A stretch of DNA of 64,000 nt from contig NZ_REFU01000001.1 of the NCBI RefSeq assembly GCF_003688915.1, forward strand, positions 2,852,001-2,916,000, given 5' to 3'. The notes below the pieces were generated by a model. That model made no database searches. It was not told the origin of the DNA and worked only from the letters and a program-made list of their open reading frames with translations. Within the stretch, counting starts at the first letter, position 1; every line of letters starts with the position of its first letter. Below, piece by piece: positions 41,553 to 50,802 of this stretch. Source of the stretch: Rhodococcus sp. SBT000017. GTDB lineage: Bacteria > Actinomycetota > Actinomycetes > Mycobacteriales > Mycobacteriaceae. A program made the position numbers and the translations under genes.

Positions 41553-43105
41553 GGTGTGCTTCCCTTCGATGATGAGTGAGACATGGTGCTGCGTACTTCG
41601 GTTTTGAGGATCTTTCCCACTTTCGAGCGGGGAAGGTCGGTCCAGATCTGAATCTGTTTGGGTGCCTTGATGCTTCCGATTCGCGCCTTCACGTGGGTGA
41701 TCAGTTCCTCGTCGGACGCGTCACGGCCGGGCCGTAACAGAACTGCCGCAGTGACTCGTTCGCCCCACTTATCGTCGGGCAGGCCGACGACGGCGCATTC
41801 CCTCACCGACGGATGCGACAGCAGGGCCTGTTCCACCTCGGCCGAGTAGACGTTGAACCCGCCCGTGATGATCATGTCCTTGGCACGATCGACCACGTAC
41901 AGGTAGCCGTCGTCGTCGAGGTACCCGATGTCACCGGTGTGGTGCCACCCGTATGCACCGACTTCGACTGTGGCGTCGAGATTCTCGTGATAGCCCTGCA
42001 TCACGAGGGGACCGCGAACGACGATCTCGCCACGCTCGCCGCGCTCGACCAGTCCACCGTCGTCGTTCATGATCGCCACCGTTGTCAGCGGAGTCGGCTT
42101 GCCTGCCGAACTCAGTCGCTCGGTGGCGATCGATCCGTCGCTGCGGAAGTGATCGGCCGGAGCGAGTGTTGCGATCATGTTCGGTGCCTCGGTCTGCCCG
42201 AAGAGCTGTCCGAGAACCGGCCCGATGCGGGTCAGCGCCTCTTCCAGTCGAGTCGGCGACATCGGCGCGGCCCCGTACCAGAGGCACCGCAGCGACGACA
42301 GATCCGTGACGTCGAGATCCGGATGATCGAGCACGCCGTAGATCACCGTCGGCGGCAGAAACGCGTGGGTGATCCCGTGTTGTTCTATGAGCGACAGGAA
42401 TTTCCCGACGTCGGGAGCACCCATGACAACGACGTGTCCGCCCAGACTGAGGATGGGAAACGTCAGCACGCCCGTAGAATGAGTCAGCGGCGCGAGAGCC
42501 AGGTATCTGGGTCGATCCCCGAAGGGGTAGCTCATGAGTGCCGTTGCCGTGGAGGTCATCATGTTCTCCTCGGTCAGCCTCACCCCCTTGGGTTTTCCGG
42601 TCGTACCGCCGGTTCCGGCGATCATGCACAACCCGTCCGCCGGTCGTCTCTCCGCAACAGAATCGGAGCCGTGTTCGACGAGCCAGCTGTCGTACGAGAG
42701 CGCTCCCGGCACGTCGCCGTCCAGGCAGACGAGCCATTCCAGCCGAGGAAGCTGCTCGCGAATGCGACCGACGAGATCGGCGAAGGCTTTCTGGAAGAAC
42801 AGGAATCGGCAGCCGAAGAGCTCGAACAGTTGACGGTTCTCGTCTGCTTCGTTGCGTGGATTGATGGGGCACCACACCGCCCCTGCCCGCGAGATCGCGA
42901 ATACACAGGTCAACGCCAGCGGGTCGTTGGCGGAGAGCACGGCGACCCGGTCACCTGCTTCGATCCCGTTGTGCTGCAACGCAGCGGCGATGGCCACTGT
43001 GTCGTCGTACACCTGGCCGTAGTTTCGGGTGGTGTCACCGATGGTGAGACAGGGTGCGTCTCGGCCCAGTGACACACCTTTGTCGAGGTAGTCGGACAGC
43101 CGCAT
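41549..43105 (-). CDS. Fatty-acid/aryl-CoA ligase (AMP-binding)
   Basis: 518 residues from MRLSDYLDKG. ANL-superfamily motifs: GTGGTTGKPKG (P-loop, near 165), GQTEAPN, GWHHTGDIGYLDDDGYLYVVDRAKD, ITGGFNVYSAEVE and the C-terminal catalytic Lys in PRSKVGKILK. It activates a carboxylic acid to its CoA thioester. The acid is unknown, and the adjacent SDR and reductase-like genes suggest degradation of an alicyclic or branched compound. Confidence 0.9.
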   Translation of the reverse strand: MRLSDYLDKGVSLGRDAPCLTIGDTTRNYGQVYDDTVAIAAALQHNGIEAGDRVAVLSANDPLALTCVFAISRAGAVWCPINPRNEADENRQLFELFGCRFLFFQKAFADLVGRIREQLPRLEWLVCLDGDVPGALSYDSWLVEHGSDSVAERRPADGLCMIAGTGGTTGKPKGVRLTEENMMTSTATALMSYPFGDRPRYLALAPLTHSTGVLTFPILSLGGHVVVMGAPDVGKFLSLIEQHGITHAFLPPTVIYGVLDHPDLDVTDLSSLRCLWYGAAPMSPTRLEEALTRIGPVLGQLFGQTEAPNMIATLAPADHFRSDGSIATERLSSAGKPTPLTTVAIMNDDGGLVERGERGEIVVRGPLVMQGYHENLDATVEVGAYGWHHTGDIGYLDDDGYLYVVDRAKDMIITGGFNVYSAEVEQALLSHPSVRECAVVGLPDDKWGERVTAAVLLRPGRDASDEELITHVKARIGSIKAPKQIQIWTDLPRSKVGKILKTEVRSTMSHSSSKGSTP

Positions 43106-43116
43106 CGGCCCTGTCC

Positions 43117-44241
43117 TCAGCTGTGTGCAGTGACGATGGGTTCGAGCACCAGTCCGAACGCGCGGAGCACGCCGAGCAGTTCCCGATGTCCGAATGCCTG
43201 GCAACTCGAGGCGAATCCGACCTTCTTCGGCGGTCCTTGCAGCAGATGCGCCGCCGCGTAGGCGTTGAGCAGTGCGGTCTGCTTGTAGTTGCAGTTGCCG
43301 TGAATCACGGTGTGCACGCGACCGAGTGGTCCCGACGCGTAGACCGAGTCGAGTGAGGTGTTGATGCGCGGGTTCTCCCGTGGGGGCGTCTCGCTGCGCA
43401 CCGACGACGACACCGTGTCGATGATCTGGTACTTCTCCGCATCGGACTTGCCCTCCATCTGAGCCATTGCGGCAGAGATGATTTGAGGCACTGCCAGCAT
43501 CAGAGGCTTGTTGATCACACCGCCCAGGGCCCGAGCATTCGCTACGCGCGGATCGTTCTTGAACCACACCGGATGGGATGTCCCACCCCAGGGAAGAGCC
43601 AGGCCCAGGTCGTGCTGGCCGGGCACAACCACCTGCATGACGCCGTCGTCCGGCCATTCGACGTACTCGTTCTGCTCCAGGTAGTAGGCCTTGGAGAACG
43701 CAGCGTTGGTGAGGATCGTGTTCGTCGACGCGACCGTCGGGTGTCCCTTCCAGAAGACCTCGATGTCGAGTGTGTCCAGCCCCGGCGTCTCGAGGCAGAT
43801 GTTCGCAGCGATCTCACCGATGCTGTACATCTGCGCCAAACCTGGTGTGAGTACGAGGTTTCGGGATGCGAACTCGGCGCCGTACTTCGCCTCGGCGTCG
43901 ATCATCCAGTCCTGCTCACCCGTGGTGTCGGTGTAGTGCGCACCGATCTCGATGCACGCCTGCGCAACTTCGTGGCCGTACCGCGAGAACGGTCCGACCG
44001 TGTTGAGGACGATCTCGGCACCCCGGAAGGCTTCGGCGAGAGCCGCTGCGGTGTGGTCGACCTCGACGACGTCGTACTCGACGGTCTCGATTCCGGGAAC
44101 CACGTCGACGATGCCCTTGACTCGGCCTTCGTCACGTCCGGCGGCCAGGAACGGGATGTTGTACTCGCGCAGGTATTCACAGATCAGTCGGCCGGTGTAT
44201 CCCGACGCTCCGTAGACGACGACGCGCTTGTCGGTTGGCAT
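43117..44241 (-). CDS. Saccharopine dehydrogenase-like oxidoreductase
   Basis: 374 residues from MPTDKRVVVYGASGYTGRLI (Rossmann loop GASGYTG). Residues 80-120 (EIVLNTVGPFSRYGHEVAQACIEIG...YTDTTGEQDWM) match the family of saccharopine dehydrogenase-like enzymes and trans-acting enoyl reductases. Lysine metabolism is unlikely given the CoA ligase and SDR next to it. First gene of the three-gene unit, divergent from a TetR. Confidence 0.82.
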   Translation of the reverse strand: MPTDKRVVVYGASGYTGRLICEYLREYNIPFLAAGRDEGRVKGIVDVVPGIETVEYDVVEVDHTAAALAEAFRGAEIVLNTVGPFSRYGHEVAQACIEIGAHYTDTTGEQDWMIDAEAKYGAEFASRNLVLTPGLAQMYSIGEIAANICLETPGLDTLDIEVFWKGHPTVASTNTILTNAAFSKAYYLEQNEYVEWPDDGVMQVVVPGQHDLGLALPWGGTSHPVWFKNDPRVANARALGGVINKPLMLAVPQIISAAMAQMEGKSDAEKYQIIDTVSSSVRSETPPRENPRINTSLDSVYASGPLGRVHTVIHGNCNYKQTALLNAYAAAHLLQGPPKKVGFASSCQAFGHRELLGVLRAFGLVLEPIVTAHS

Positions 44242-44368
44242 GAAAAGTCCTCTCGTGATCGGCCCGTCCGCACGGCGGACCGAGATGGGTTGAGACTCCG
44301 GGCACCGGAGGGGACGTAGGGAACATCCGCCCTGCTGACGTGTGCCGTGGATCACACTAGGGTAGAAT

Positions 44369-44398
44369 TTGTACAGCCGTCAAGCTTTTTCTGGACAA
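44369..44398. promoter_or_regulatory. Inverted repeat in the divergent TetR promoter
   Basis: TTGTACAG (44369-44376) and CTGGACAA (44391-44398) are inverted arms matching at 7 of 8 positions with a 14-base spacer, between the dehydrogenase operon and the divergent tetR. Probable TetR operator. Confidence 0.5.
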
Positions 44399-44487
44399 CT
44401 GCCCAGGATTTGGCCGACGCCGAGGTTCCTCGATCGGCCGTCGGGCATACACTGAGGTGACGACCACGCGCGGAAAGGACACGGACC

Positions 44488-45126
44488 ATGACCCAAACCG
44501 CTGATCCGCGCGCGCGTATCGAGGAGCGCGCCCGCAACAAGTTCGAGTCCAAGCGGACCGAGCTGGCCGAGGCGACGCTGCACACATTGGCCGAATTGGG
44601 TTATGCGCGCACGTCCCTGCGGGAGATCGCGCAGAATTCCGAGTACTCGCACGGCGTGCTCCACTACTACTTCACCGACAAACTCGACCTGATCACGCAC
44701 GCCGTCCGCCAGTACGAGGCCATCTGTGTCACTCGTTACGACGAGGTGGTGGCCAACGCGGTGGACGCCGCCGGCTTGTACGCGGACTTCGAGGAGAAGT
44801 ATTTCGCCACGCTGGCCGCGGACGCCGGAATTCACCGTCTCTGGTACGACCTCCGTAATCAGGCCCTGTTCGACGGTTCGTTCCGCGGCGACGTGCTCGA
44901 GATCGAGGAGCGTCGCGAAGACATGATCTGGCGAGTGGTGGCTCGGTACTGCGAACTTCGCGGCACCACGCCTGCACTCGACAAGGCCTCCGCGTACATC
45001 CTTCTCGACGGCATCTTTCAGCGCGCTCTACTGCACCACCTGGCCGGCAACACAGCCGAGATCACCGCCGCGCGTCGCCAACTACTCGCAGCGTTCGCAT
45101 TACTGGATTGCCCGACGCCTCAGTAG
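44488..45126 (+). CDS. TetR-family regulator
   Basis: 212 residues. HTH GYARTSLREIAQNSEYSHGVLHYYFTDKLDL near 37-67, then a TetR_C-like domain with EKYFATLAADAGIHRLWYDLR. Divergent from the saccharopine dehydrogenase-like/CoA ligase/SDR operon, which it likely represses. It ends with a 7-bp overlap with the convergent citrate synthase-like gene. Confidence 0.88.
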   Translation: MTQTADPRARIEERARNKFESKRTELAEATLHTLAELGYARTSLREIAQNSEYSHGVLHYYFTDKLDLITHAVRQYEAICVTRYDEVVANAVDAAGLYADFEEKYFATLAADAGIHRLWYDLRNQALFDGSFRGDVLEIEERREDMIWRVVARYCELRGTTPALDKASAYILLDGIFQRALLHHLAGNTAEITAARRQLLAAFALLDCPTPQ

Positions 45127-46328
45127 GTTCCCGGCCGAGTTCCCGTGTAGATGCCGGGAACCCGAAAGCGCAGGGGCGCTTCGTCGTACTCTTCGAGGGC
45201 GTGTGCAGTCCACCCGACAATTCGGGCGAGGGCGAACACCGTTTCCGGCGTGTCTGCTCTGAGCCCATAGGCGAGGGTGAATGTGGCAAGAGCGAAATCC
45301 GAGTTGGGAAACGTATCGAATCTGTTGCTCACTTCCTCGATGATGACGTCCGCAGCAGCGACCACTACGGGATCCGCACCGAGGGCGGGGTCCCGGAGCA
45401 ATCGCAGTAATTCCTCGGCACGCGGGTCTCGGTCGGTGTAGATGACGTGCCCGAATCCGGGCACCCGCTCCCCCGACCTCAATTGTGTTGCGAGAGCGCC
45501 TATCGGGTCGTCGACTGCCGTCGTCAGGAACCGATGCACGGGATCGGCGGCGGAGCCGTGCAGGGGGCCGTCGATACAGCCGAGGCCCGCCGAGACTATG
45601 GAGTACAGATTTGCACGGGTGCTCGCAGCAACCCGAACTCCGAGCGTCGAGGCGGCCAGACCGTGGTCGGCCATCAGGACGAGCGCAGCTTGCAGTACCA
45701 CCAGACCATTCGGATCGGACTCGTCGGACGTGATTGCCTCCCAGACCGATTCGGCGATCGAATGCTCAGAGGAACCACGACCGAGGGCTGCTGCGACCGT
45801 CACCAGCAGCTGCCCTGCCTCGCGGACAACGGATGTGGACCCGGTGTCGAATCGCATCGGTCGGTAGGTGGAGGCGATGTCGACGGCGATGCGGATCCGA
45901 TCGATGGACCGGCAGTCCGGTGCCATCAGCCCCAGTGCATCTCGGCATCGTTGTACCACAACGGGATCGGCGACGTACTGGGTTCCGTCCACCAGCTCAC
46001 CTGTCCACACGAAATGTGCAACCGATTCCAAAGTGCGTGAGCTGAGCTCGACGGCATCACGCCCCCGATAGTAGAGATGCCCGTCGTCGATCAGCGTGAT
46101 CCGAGTCCGAATTCGTTCCACGGCACCGATATCGGTGCGCCGAGCGGTATCGCGTCCGGCGAGAGATTCCACCTCGTCCACGTCGAACACGCTCCCCCGC
46201 ACTCCGGGAAGTCGGGTACTGGTCAACAGACCACGGCTGACGTAGGCGTACACCGTTTCCGGCTTGACGCCCAGCCGTGCGGCGGCCTGCGCGGTGGTGA
46301 GCATGTTCCGACCGTCGGCGTGCGTCAT
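45120..46328 (-). CDS. HTH–citrate synthase fusion protein
   Basis: 402 residues. An N-terminal excisionase/MerR-like HTH (LTTAQAAARLGVKPETVYAYVSRGLL...FDVDEVESL, about 9-57) is joined to a citrate synthase domain. Catalytic positions are kept: His in GPLHGSA, His in GFGHVIY, and Asp in NSDFALA. However, the Arg that usually follows GFGH (GFGHRVY) is missing. It is either a methylcitrate/citrate synthase with a DNA-binding domain or a substrate-sensing regulator. It is divergent from an intact second citrate synthase. ATG chosen for its AAAGG site. Confidence 0.85.
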   Translation of the reverse strand: MTHADGRNMLTTAQAAARLGVKPETVYAYVSRGLLTSTRLPGVRGSVFDVDEVESLAGRDTARRTDIGAVERIRTRITLIDDGHLYYRGRDAVELSSRTLESVAHFVWTGELVDGTQYVADPVVVQRCRDALGLMAPDCRSIDRIRIAVDIASTYRPMRFDTGSTSVVREAGQLLVTVAAALGRGSSEHSIAESVWEAITSDESDPNGLVVLQAALVLMADHGLAASTLGVRVAASTRANLYSIVSAGLGCIDGPLHGSAADPVHRFLTTAVDDPIGALATQLRSGERVPGFGHVIYTDRDPRAEELLRLLRDPALGADPVVVAAADVIIEEVSNRFDTFPNSDFALATFTLAYGLRADTPETVFALARIVGWTAHALEEYDEAPLRFRVPGIYTGTRPGTY

Positions 46329-46342
46329 GTCCACCTTTCACA

Positions 46343-46371
46343 TTGACTCGATCAACATTGACAAGAATCAA
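46343..46371. promoter_or_regulatory. Tandem TTGA–TCAA dyads between the citrate synthases
   Basis: TTGACTCGATCAA (46343-46355) and TTGACAAGAATCAA (46358-46371) are two adjacent TTGA...TCAA dyads, 15 bp from the fusion gene and 47 bp from the second synthase. They could be bound by the HTH domain of the fusion protein. Confidence 0.6.
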
Positions 46372-46417
46372 CACTAGCGCGGATCGTAGAGGTTGACCAG
46401 CGCAAAGGAGTGCAGCC

Positions 46418-47563
46418 ATGACCGTTCTCGACGCCCCACGAGGGCTCCACAACGTCGTCGTCACCACCACATCGATCGGAGATGTACGAGGCGACGAGGG
46501 TTTCTATCACTACCGCCAGTACTCGGCGATCGACATCGCGCTACACATGACCTTCGAGGACGCATGGTTCCTCATGGTCGAGAGCCGGTTGCCGACCGAC
46601 TCCGAGCGCGCCGAGTTCCTGCGTACGGTGGCCCCGCTGCGCGTGCTTCCGAAGGACGTCGCAGCGGCCGTGAAGACGGTGGCGTTGTCGGGTCCCGAGC
46701 AACCACTCTTCGCACTGCGGACGGTGTTGTCGGGAATAGCAGGTGCTGTGCCGCTGTACGAGTCTTCGGAATCGGACAAACGTGCGACCGCCCTGCGTCT
46801 GTGCGCGATGACGCCGACCATTCTGGCTGCCGTACACAGGATTCGGGCCGGCAAGGAACCCATCGGTCCTTGCGATGATCTGACGACGGCTCAGAACTGG
46901 TTGTACATGATCACCGGGCAGGTGCCCGAGGCCGACCACGCCCGAGCGATCGACCGATACCTCACCGCCACGATCGATCACGGGTTCAATGCGTCGACTT
47001 TCACGGCGCGAGTCGTGGCGTCGACGGGGTCGGACATCGCATCGGCAGTGTGCGCTGCGATCGGTGCCTTTGCCGGACCGCTGCACGGAGGTGCCCCGGA
47101 TCGTGCCCTCGACGGGCTGGACGAGATTGCCGACGTCGATTCTACAGACGCGTGGGCACGAGCGAAAATTACTGCAGGCGAACGCATCATGGGATTCGGA
47201 CATCCGGTATACCGAACCGACGATCCCCGATCGGTGATGCTTCGCGATACGGCACAGGAGTTGGGCGGTGACCTGATCGACAAGGCCGTGCAGGTCGAGA
47301 AGGTCATCGCTGCTGCGCTCGCGGATCTCAAGCCGGACCGCAAGCTGTACGCCAATGTGGAGTACTACGCAGGCGTCGTGATGGAGCTCTGCGGAATCCC
47401 TCGGTCGATGTTCACTCCCACTTTCGCGTGCAGTCGGATGGTGGGGTGGTGCGCCAACATCGTCGAGCAGTCGCACGACAGCAAGATCATCCGGCCGATC
47501 GCTCGCTACGACGGGCCAGTGCCTTCGGCAGTGGTGCGAAAAAGTGCCGCCCAGGGCACTTGA
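46418..47563 (+). CDS. Citrate/2-methylcitrate synthase
   Basis: 381 residues. Active-site His in FAGPLHGGAP (near 222), His and Arg in MGFGHPVYR (near 265), acidic residue in YANVEYYAGVVM (Glu where many enzymes have Asp), and GWCANIVEQ. Length and motifs fit the short type II citrate synthase-like enzymes of actinobacteria. It condenses oxaloacetate with acetyl- or propionyl-CoA. Divergent from the HTH-fused paralogue. Confidence 0.88.
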   Translation: MTVLDAPRGLHNVVVTTTSIGDVRGDEGFYHYRQYSAIDIALHMTFEDAWFLMVESRLPTDSERAEFLRTVAPLRVLPKDVAAAVKTVALSGPEQPLFALRTVLSGIAGAVPLYESSESDKRATALRLCAMTPTILAAVHRIRAGKEPIGPCDDLTTAQNWLYMITGQVPEADHARAIDRYLTATIDHGFNASTFTARVVASTGSDIASAVCAAIGAFAGPLHGGAPDRALDGLDEIADVDSTDAWARAKITAGERIMGFGHPVYRTDDPRSVMLRDTAQELGGDLIDKAVQVEKVIAAALADLKPDRKLYANVEYYAGVVMELCGIPRSMFTPTFACSRMVGWCANIVEQSHDSKIIRPIARYDGPVPSAVVRKSAAQGT

Positions 47564-47572
47564 GCACGCCAC

Positions 47573-47587
47573 TGCGGCGGAGCCGCA
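47573..47587 (+). terminator. Short hairpin after the citrate synthase gene
   Basis: TGCGGC-GGA-GCCGCA, a perfect 6-bp stem 9 bp after the stop. No T-run; weak evidence for termination. Confidence 0.35.
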
Positions 47588-47722
47588 TCACGGTGTGCGT
47601 CCACGCTCGGACTGTTCGGGAACCGGGGAGATCAGTCCGGTGACATCCGACAACGATGAAAACCTGCACCCGTTCCTCCAATCTGGTACGCCGTTCTAGT
47701 ACACAGTGCTAGCTTGGCTCCC

Positions 47723-48328
47723 ATGCCCGACAGGAAGCGCCACTCGCGACGCGAGTCAATCCTCGACGCCGCGTGCTTCATTGCGGACACCGAGGGTCTC
47801 GAGGCAGTCACCGTCCGAGCTGCTGCGCACGAAGCAGGTGTGGGAATCGGAACTCTGCGACACTACTTTCCGACACAGAGGGATCTGTTCGATGCGATCG
47901 TCGAGCGTCGGGTCGACGCGGTGATAGACGATTCGATCGTGCTCGATTCGGCAGCACCAATCGATGCACGGATCGCCGACATGGTCAGGCAGTTCCTGCC
48001 GGCCGAACTCGACCAGCCCGGAGCGCTGGGTCTGTGGTTCGCCTACTATTCCACTGCCTTGGGTCCAACGCCATCCGTGGCGAGCCAGCAACTCCTTACC
48101 GCTGCGGCACGCCGGTCGCACCAGCACATGCGCCGATGGTTGCGGAACTTCGCCAACGAGGGTCTCGTGGCCGACGACATGATCGACGATGCAAACGAGA
48201 CTGCCATTGCGTTGACCGTCGGCCTGACCCTCGAAGCGTTGACTCCTGGATCCCCGATGACCATCGAGCGCGGCAGAATATTACTCACACAGCACTTCTC
48301 AGAATTGTTGGCCAAGGCAGTGCAGTGA
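47723..48328 (+). CDS. TetR-family regulator
   Basis: About 201 residues. HTH GLEAVTVRAAAHEAGVGIGTLRHYFPTQRDLFDAI with the usual TetR helix 3; C-terminal domain TetR_C-like. A TTG nine bases upstream is an alternative start. GTGA overlap with the following hydrolase links the two as an operon. Confidence 0.85.
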   Translation: MPDRKRHSRRESILDAACFIADTEGLEAVTVRAAAHEAGVGIGTLRHYFPTQRDLFDAIVERRVDAVIDDSIVLDSAAPIDARIADMVRQFLPAELDQPGALGLWFAYYSTALGPTPSVASQQLLTAAARRSHQHMRRWLRNFANEGLVADDMIDDANETAIALTVGLTLEALTPGSPMTIERGRILLTQHFSELLAKAVQ

Positions 48329-49602
48329 CAAGAAACCAAGACAAACTACGCCGACTTGCATCGACAAGTCCCGGGCTTCGCAGTCTCCGCCGCCCGGCGA
48401 CTACGAACTGCCCTGAATTCGATCTGGCATACACCCGCACCGGACCGCCGTCGGCCACACCTGTCGTGGTGCTGCCCGGTGGACCGGGGTTGGCCTCGGT
48501 TCTGCCCTATCGACGCTTCCGTCGCCGCGCAACCGCACGTGGGTTGGACGTCGTCATGATCGAGCATCGAGGAATCGGCCTTTCCCGCACCGACACCACC
48601 GGACACGATCTTCCGCGTGCAGCGGTCACGATCTCAGCGGTGATCGGCGATATCGCAGCTGTACTCGAGCACGAGAACATCGATGCCGCAGTGCTGTACG
48701 GCTCTTCGTACGGCACATACCTCGCGTGTGGCTTCGGTATCGAGCATCCACACTCGGTAGCCGGGATGATCCTCGATTCGACAGTGCTGTCGGCGCACGA
48801 TCACCATGCGGTTCGGTCACACGCGCGATCACTGCTTTGGGACGGACAGCACCCCGACACCGAGTCCAGTGCGCGGCTACTGCGCGATCTGATCGCCGGG
48901 GGTACCCACACCAAGGACGACACGAGCGACGTTGCGCGACTCACCTATGAATTCGGCGGACCCGCACTGCTGCAACGATTTCTGAAGCAGGCGACGTCCG
49001 GAAAAGCGCAGCGAACCTGGGTCTTCGTGTCGAATCTCGGAAGAAGCGAAATCGAAGACGAGGTCGCGACGCGTTTCTGGATGGAATTCGGGCCGGTCGC
49101 CGGCATCGCGTTCACCGAACTCAACTACGCACCCCCGCCCGACGGTGGCCCGTTCGATCCGGCAACTCAATTCATTTCTACTGCAGCCAAATACCCACCG
49201 TTCTCCAAGGAGCCACTCGACATTCCCGCGCATCTTCCTGGATTTCGGTGGCCGACGGTGATCATCACCGGAAGTCGCGATCTACGCACTCCCCGACCGA
49301 TAGCCGAGCGCGCCCACGCTTCGATCCCCGGTTCGATTCTGCTCGGAATCGACAACGGCCACAGTGCGCTCGATACGCACCAGCTGGTGGCTCTGCACGT
49401 CATCGAACGTATGGCTCAGAATCAGTCCAACAGGTTGACCAGGCCGTCGGACACACAGATCATCCGACAACTGGCCGTTCGCGGTTCTGCCACACGCTTT
49501 CTGCCGCATATCATTTCAACTCGACTCAGATTGGAGAACGCAGCGGAAGCACTCCCTCGGCTCAGCCGATTCGCGCTGCGAGCTCCGGGTACTCGACGAT
49601 GA
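48325..49602 (+). CDS. Alpha/beta hydrolase, proline iminopeptidase type
   Basis: 425 residues from a GTG overlapping the TetR stop. Oxyanion VVVLPGGPGLASV, nucleophile elbow LYGSSYGTYLA (Ser near 135), Asp in ITGSRDLRTP and His in DNGHSALD, with the extended C-terminal domain of S33 peptidases. The product could be an aminopeptidase or a small-molecule hydrolase controlled by the TetR. Its end overlaps the convergent gene by 41 bp. Confidence 0.85.
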   Translation: MTRNQDKLRRLASTSPGLRSLRRPATTNCPEFDLAYTRTGPPSATPVVVLPGGPGLASVLPYRRFRRRATARGLDVVMIEHRGIGLSRTDTTGHDLPRAAVTISAVIGDIAAVLEHENIDAAVLYGSSYGTYLACGFGIEHPHSVAGMILDSTVLSAHDHHAVRSHARSLLWDGQHPDTESSARLLRDLIAGGTHTKDDTSDVARLTYEFGGPALLQRFLKQATSGKAQRTWVFVSNLGRSEIEDEVATRFWMEFGPVAGIAFTELNYAPPPDGGPFDPATQFISTAAKYPPFSKEPLDIPAHLPGFRWPTVIITGSRDLRTPRPIAERAHASIPGSILLGIDNGHSALDTHQLVALHVIERMAQNQSNRLTRPSDTQIIRQLAVRGSATRFLPHIISTRLRLENAAEALPRLSRFALRAPGTRR

Positions 49603-50161
49603 GTCCTGAAGCGTCATAACGAAGATTTGCGGAGAAGTCGAACTGCGGGGCGGTGTAGCCGAGCGAGAACGGTGATGTGACGGTCGCCGGGATGTCATAC
49701 CTCTGGTGGAGCACTTCCACCACGTTCGCAGTGGCGCGCACATACACCGCGCGCACCTCGTGCGAACCGGGTTCTGCCCAGAGTCTATGGACTGGAATGG
49801 TGTTGGTCACGACAGAAGCTTCGAGATCGATGTCTACGCATGCAGCCAGATCAGTGCGCACTTCACCGTCGACAAACCACGTGCCGTTCTCGTCACGAGC
49901 GATGTCAGTGCTCCACGTCGCGTCGCGGGTCTGCGTTTCGACAGTGGCCTCACGCGTTGCCCACTGTTCGTCGACGATCACGCGATAGCACACTGCATAG
50001 CTCGCGGATCCTTCCACCGCGACACTGCTACCCCAGATACGAGTCGTGCCGTCCGCAGGGTTCGAAGCGAAGTACGCCACCTCGAAGCCGTCGCGCAATC
50101 CGCGGTGCCGCCACGCTGCAGTCTCGGGAAGTTCGTGGAGGTCGTGTTTCTCGATCGTCAT
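49562..50161 (-). CDS. Putative glycolipid-binding protein (PF06475-like)
   Basis: 199 residues. Pattern AVCYRVIVDEQWATREATVE, DENGTWFVDGE, ACVDIDLEASVVTNTIPVHRL, YVRATANVVEVLHQRYDIP and DASGLIVEYPELAARIG follows the glycolipid-binding family, named after a YkkA-like protein of Pseudomonas. The biological role is not established. Confidence 0.8.
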   Translation of the reverse strand: MTIEKHDLHELPETAAWRHRGLRDGFEVAYFASNPADGTTRIWGSSVAVEGSASYAVCYRVIVDEQWATREATVETQTRDATWSTDIARDENGTWFVDGEVRTDLAACVDIDLEASVVTNTIPVHRLWAEPGSHEVRAVYVRATANVVEVLHQRYDIPATVTSPFSLGYTAPQFDFSANLRYDASGLIVEYPELAARIG

Positions 50162-50307
50162 ATCGGGACTCCGTATCGATGTGCGCTCGAAGGTCGAGAC
50201 TACCTGGACAACAGCTGCATCCCTTGACCTTCCAGTAACACGAAGCTCGATGCTGGTAGTCGCCGCTCCCTGCGGTCCACTGATGAATCACCGAAGGAGC
50301 AGAACCG

Positions 50308-50802
50308 ATGACCGAAGACCTCGACACCACGATGACCGCAATCGTCGCAGCAGCAACCGAAGGACGCGTCGGCGATTCTGCCGGCGCTCGTCGATCACTG
50401 CTCGGACTGTGGAACGAAATCGGTACCGATGGAGATGCCCTACATCGTTGCACTCTCGCCCACTATCTGGCGGACCTGTACGACGACCCGGCGCAAGCCT
50501 TGGCATGGAACATTCGGGCTCTCGATGCTGCAGATGCCCTTACCGGCAACCGAGTTCGACGCCATCATCGGTCGCTTTATGTCGCCGGTTTCTATCCTTC
50601 ACTACATCTCAACCTCGCTGAGGATTACCGCCGTCTGGCATCGTTCGAGGCCGCCGGCGCGCACATAGATTCAGCTCGAAGGCTTGCGGAGGACCTTCCG
50701 GACGATTCGTACGGCACAGGCATCCGGGACGCCATTACCGATATCGCCGAAGCAATCGCCCGTCGCGACTCGGCCACCGATGCACGTCAATCCGCGTCCT
50801 GA
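50308..50802 (+). CDS. TPR-like helical protein
   Basis: 164 residues, all helical: paired helices DSAGARRSLLGLWNEIGTD, HRCTLAHYLADLYDDPAQALAWNIRALDAADAL, SLHLNLAEDYRRLASFEAAGAHIDSARRLAEDL look like degenerate tetratricopeptide repeats. GGAGC lies 11 bases before the ATG. Probably a protein-interaction module; partner unknown. Confidence 0.7.
   Translation: MTEDLDTTMTAIVAAATEGRVGDSAGARRSLLGLWNEIGTDGDALHRCTLAHYLADLYDDPAQALAWNIRALDAADALTGNRVRRHHRSLYVAGFYPSLHLNLAEDYRRLASFEAAGAHIDSARRLAEDLPDDSYGTGIRDAITDIAEAIARRDSATDARQSAS

Noticed and set aside
41813..43072. 419-codon plus-strand frame opposite the CoA ligase
   Set aside because: Antisense shadow; the minus strand carries all ANL motifs in order.
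43117..44241. Lysine-pathway saccharopine dehydrogenase
   Set aside because: Only the Rossmann region and general fold match, and the operon partners are a CoA ligase and an SDR, so a lysine role is not supported.
47773..48324. Upstream extension of the S33 hydrolase frame
   Set aside because: The extension lies wholly inside the TetR gene in another frame; the GTG overlapping the TetR stop is the natural start.
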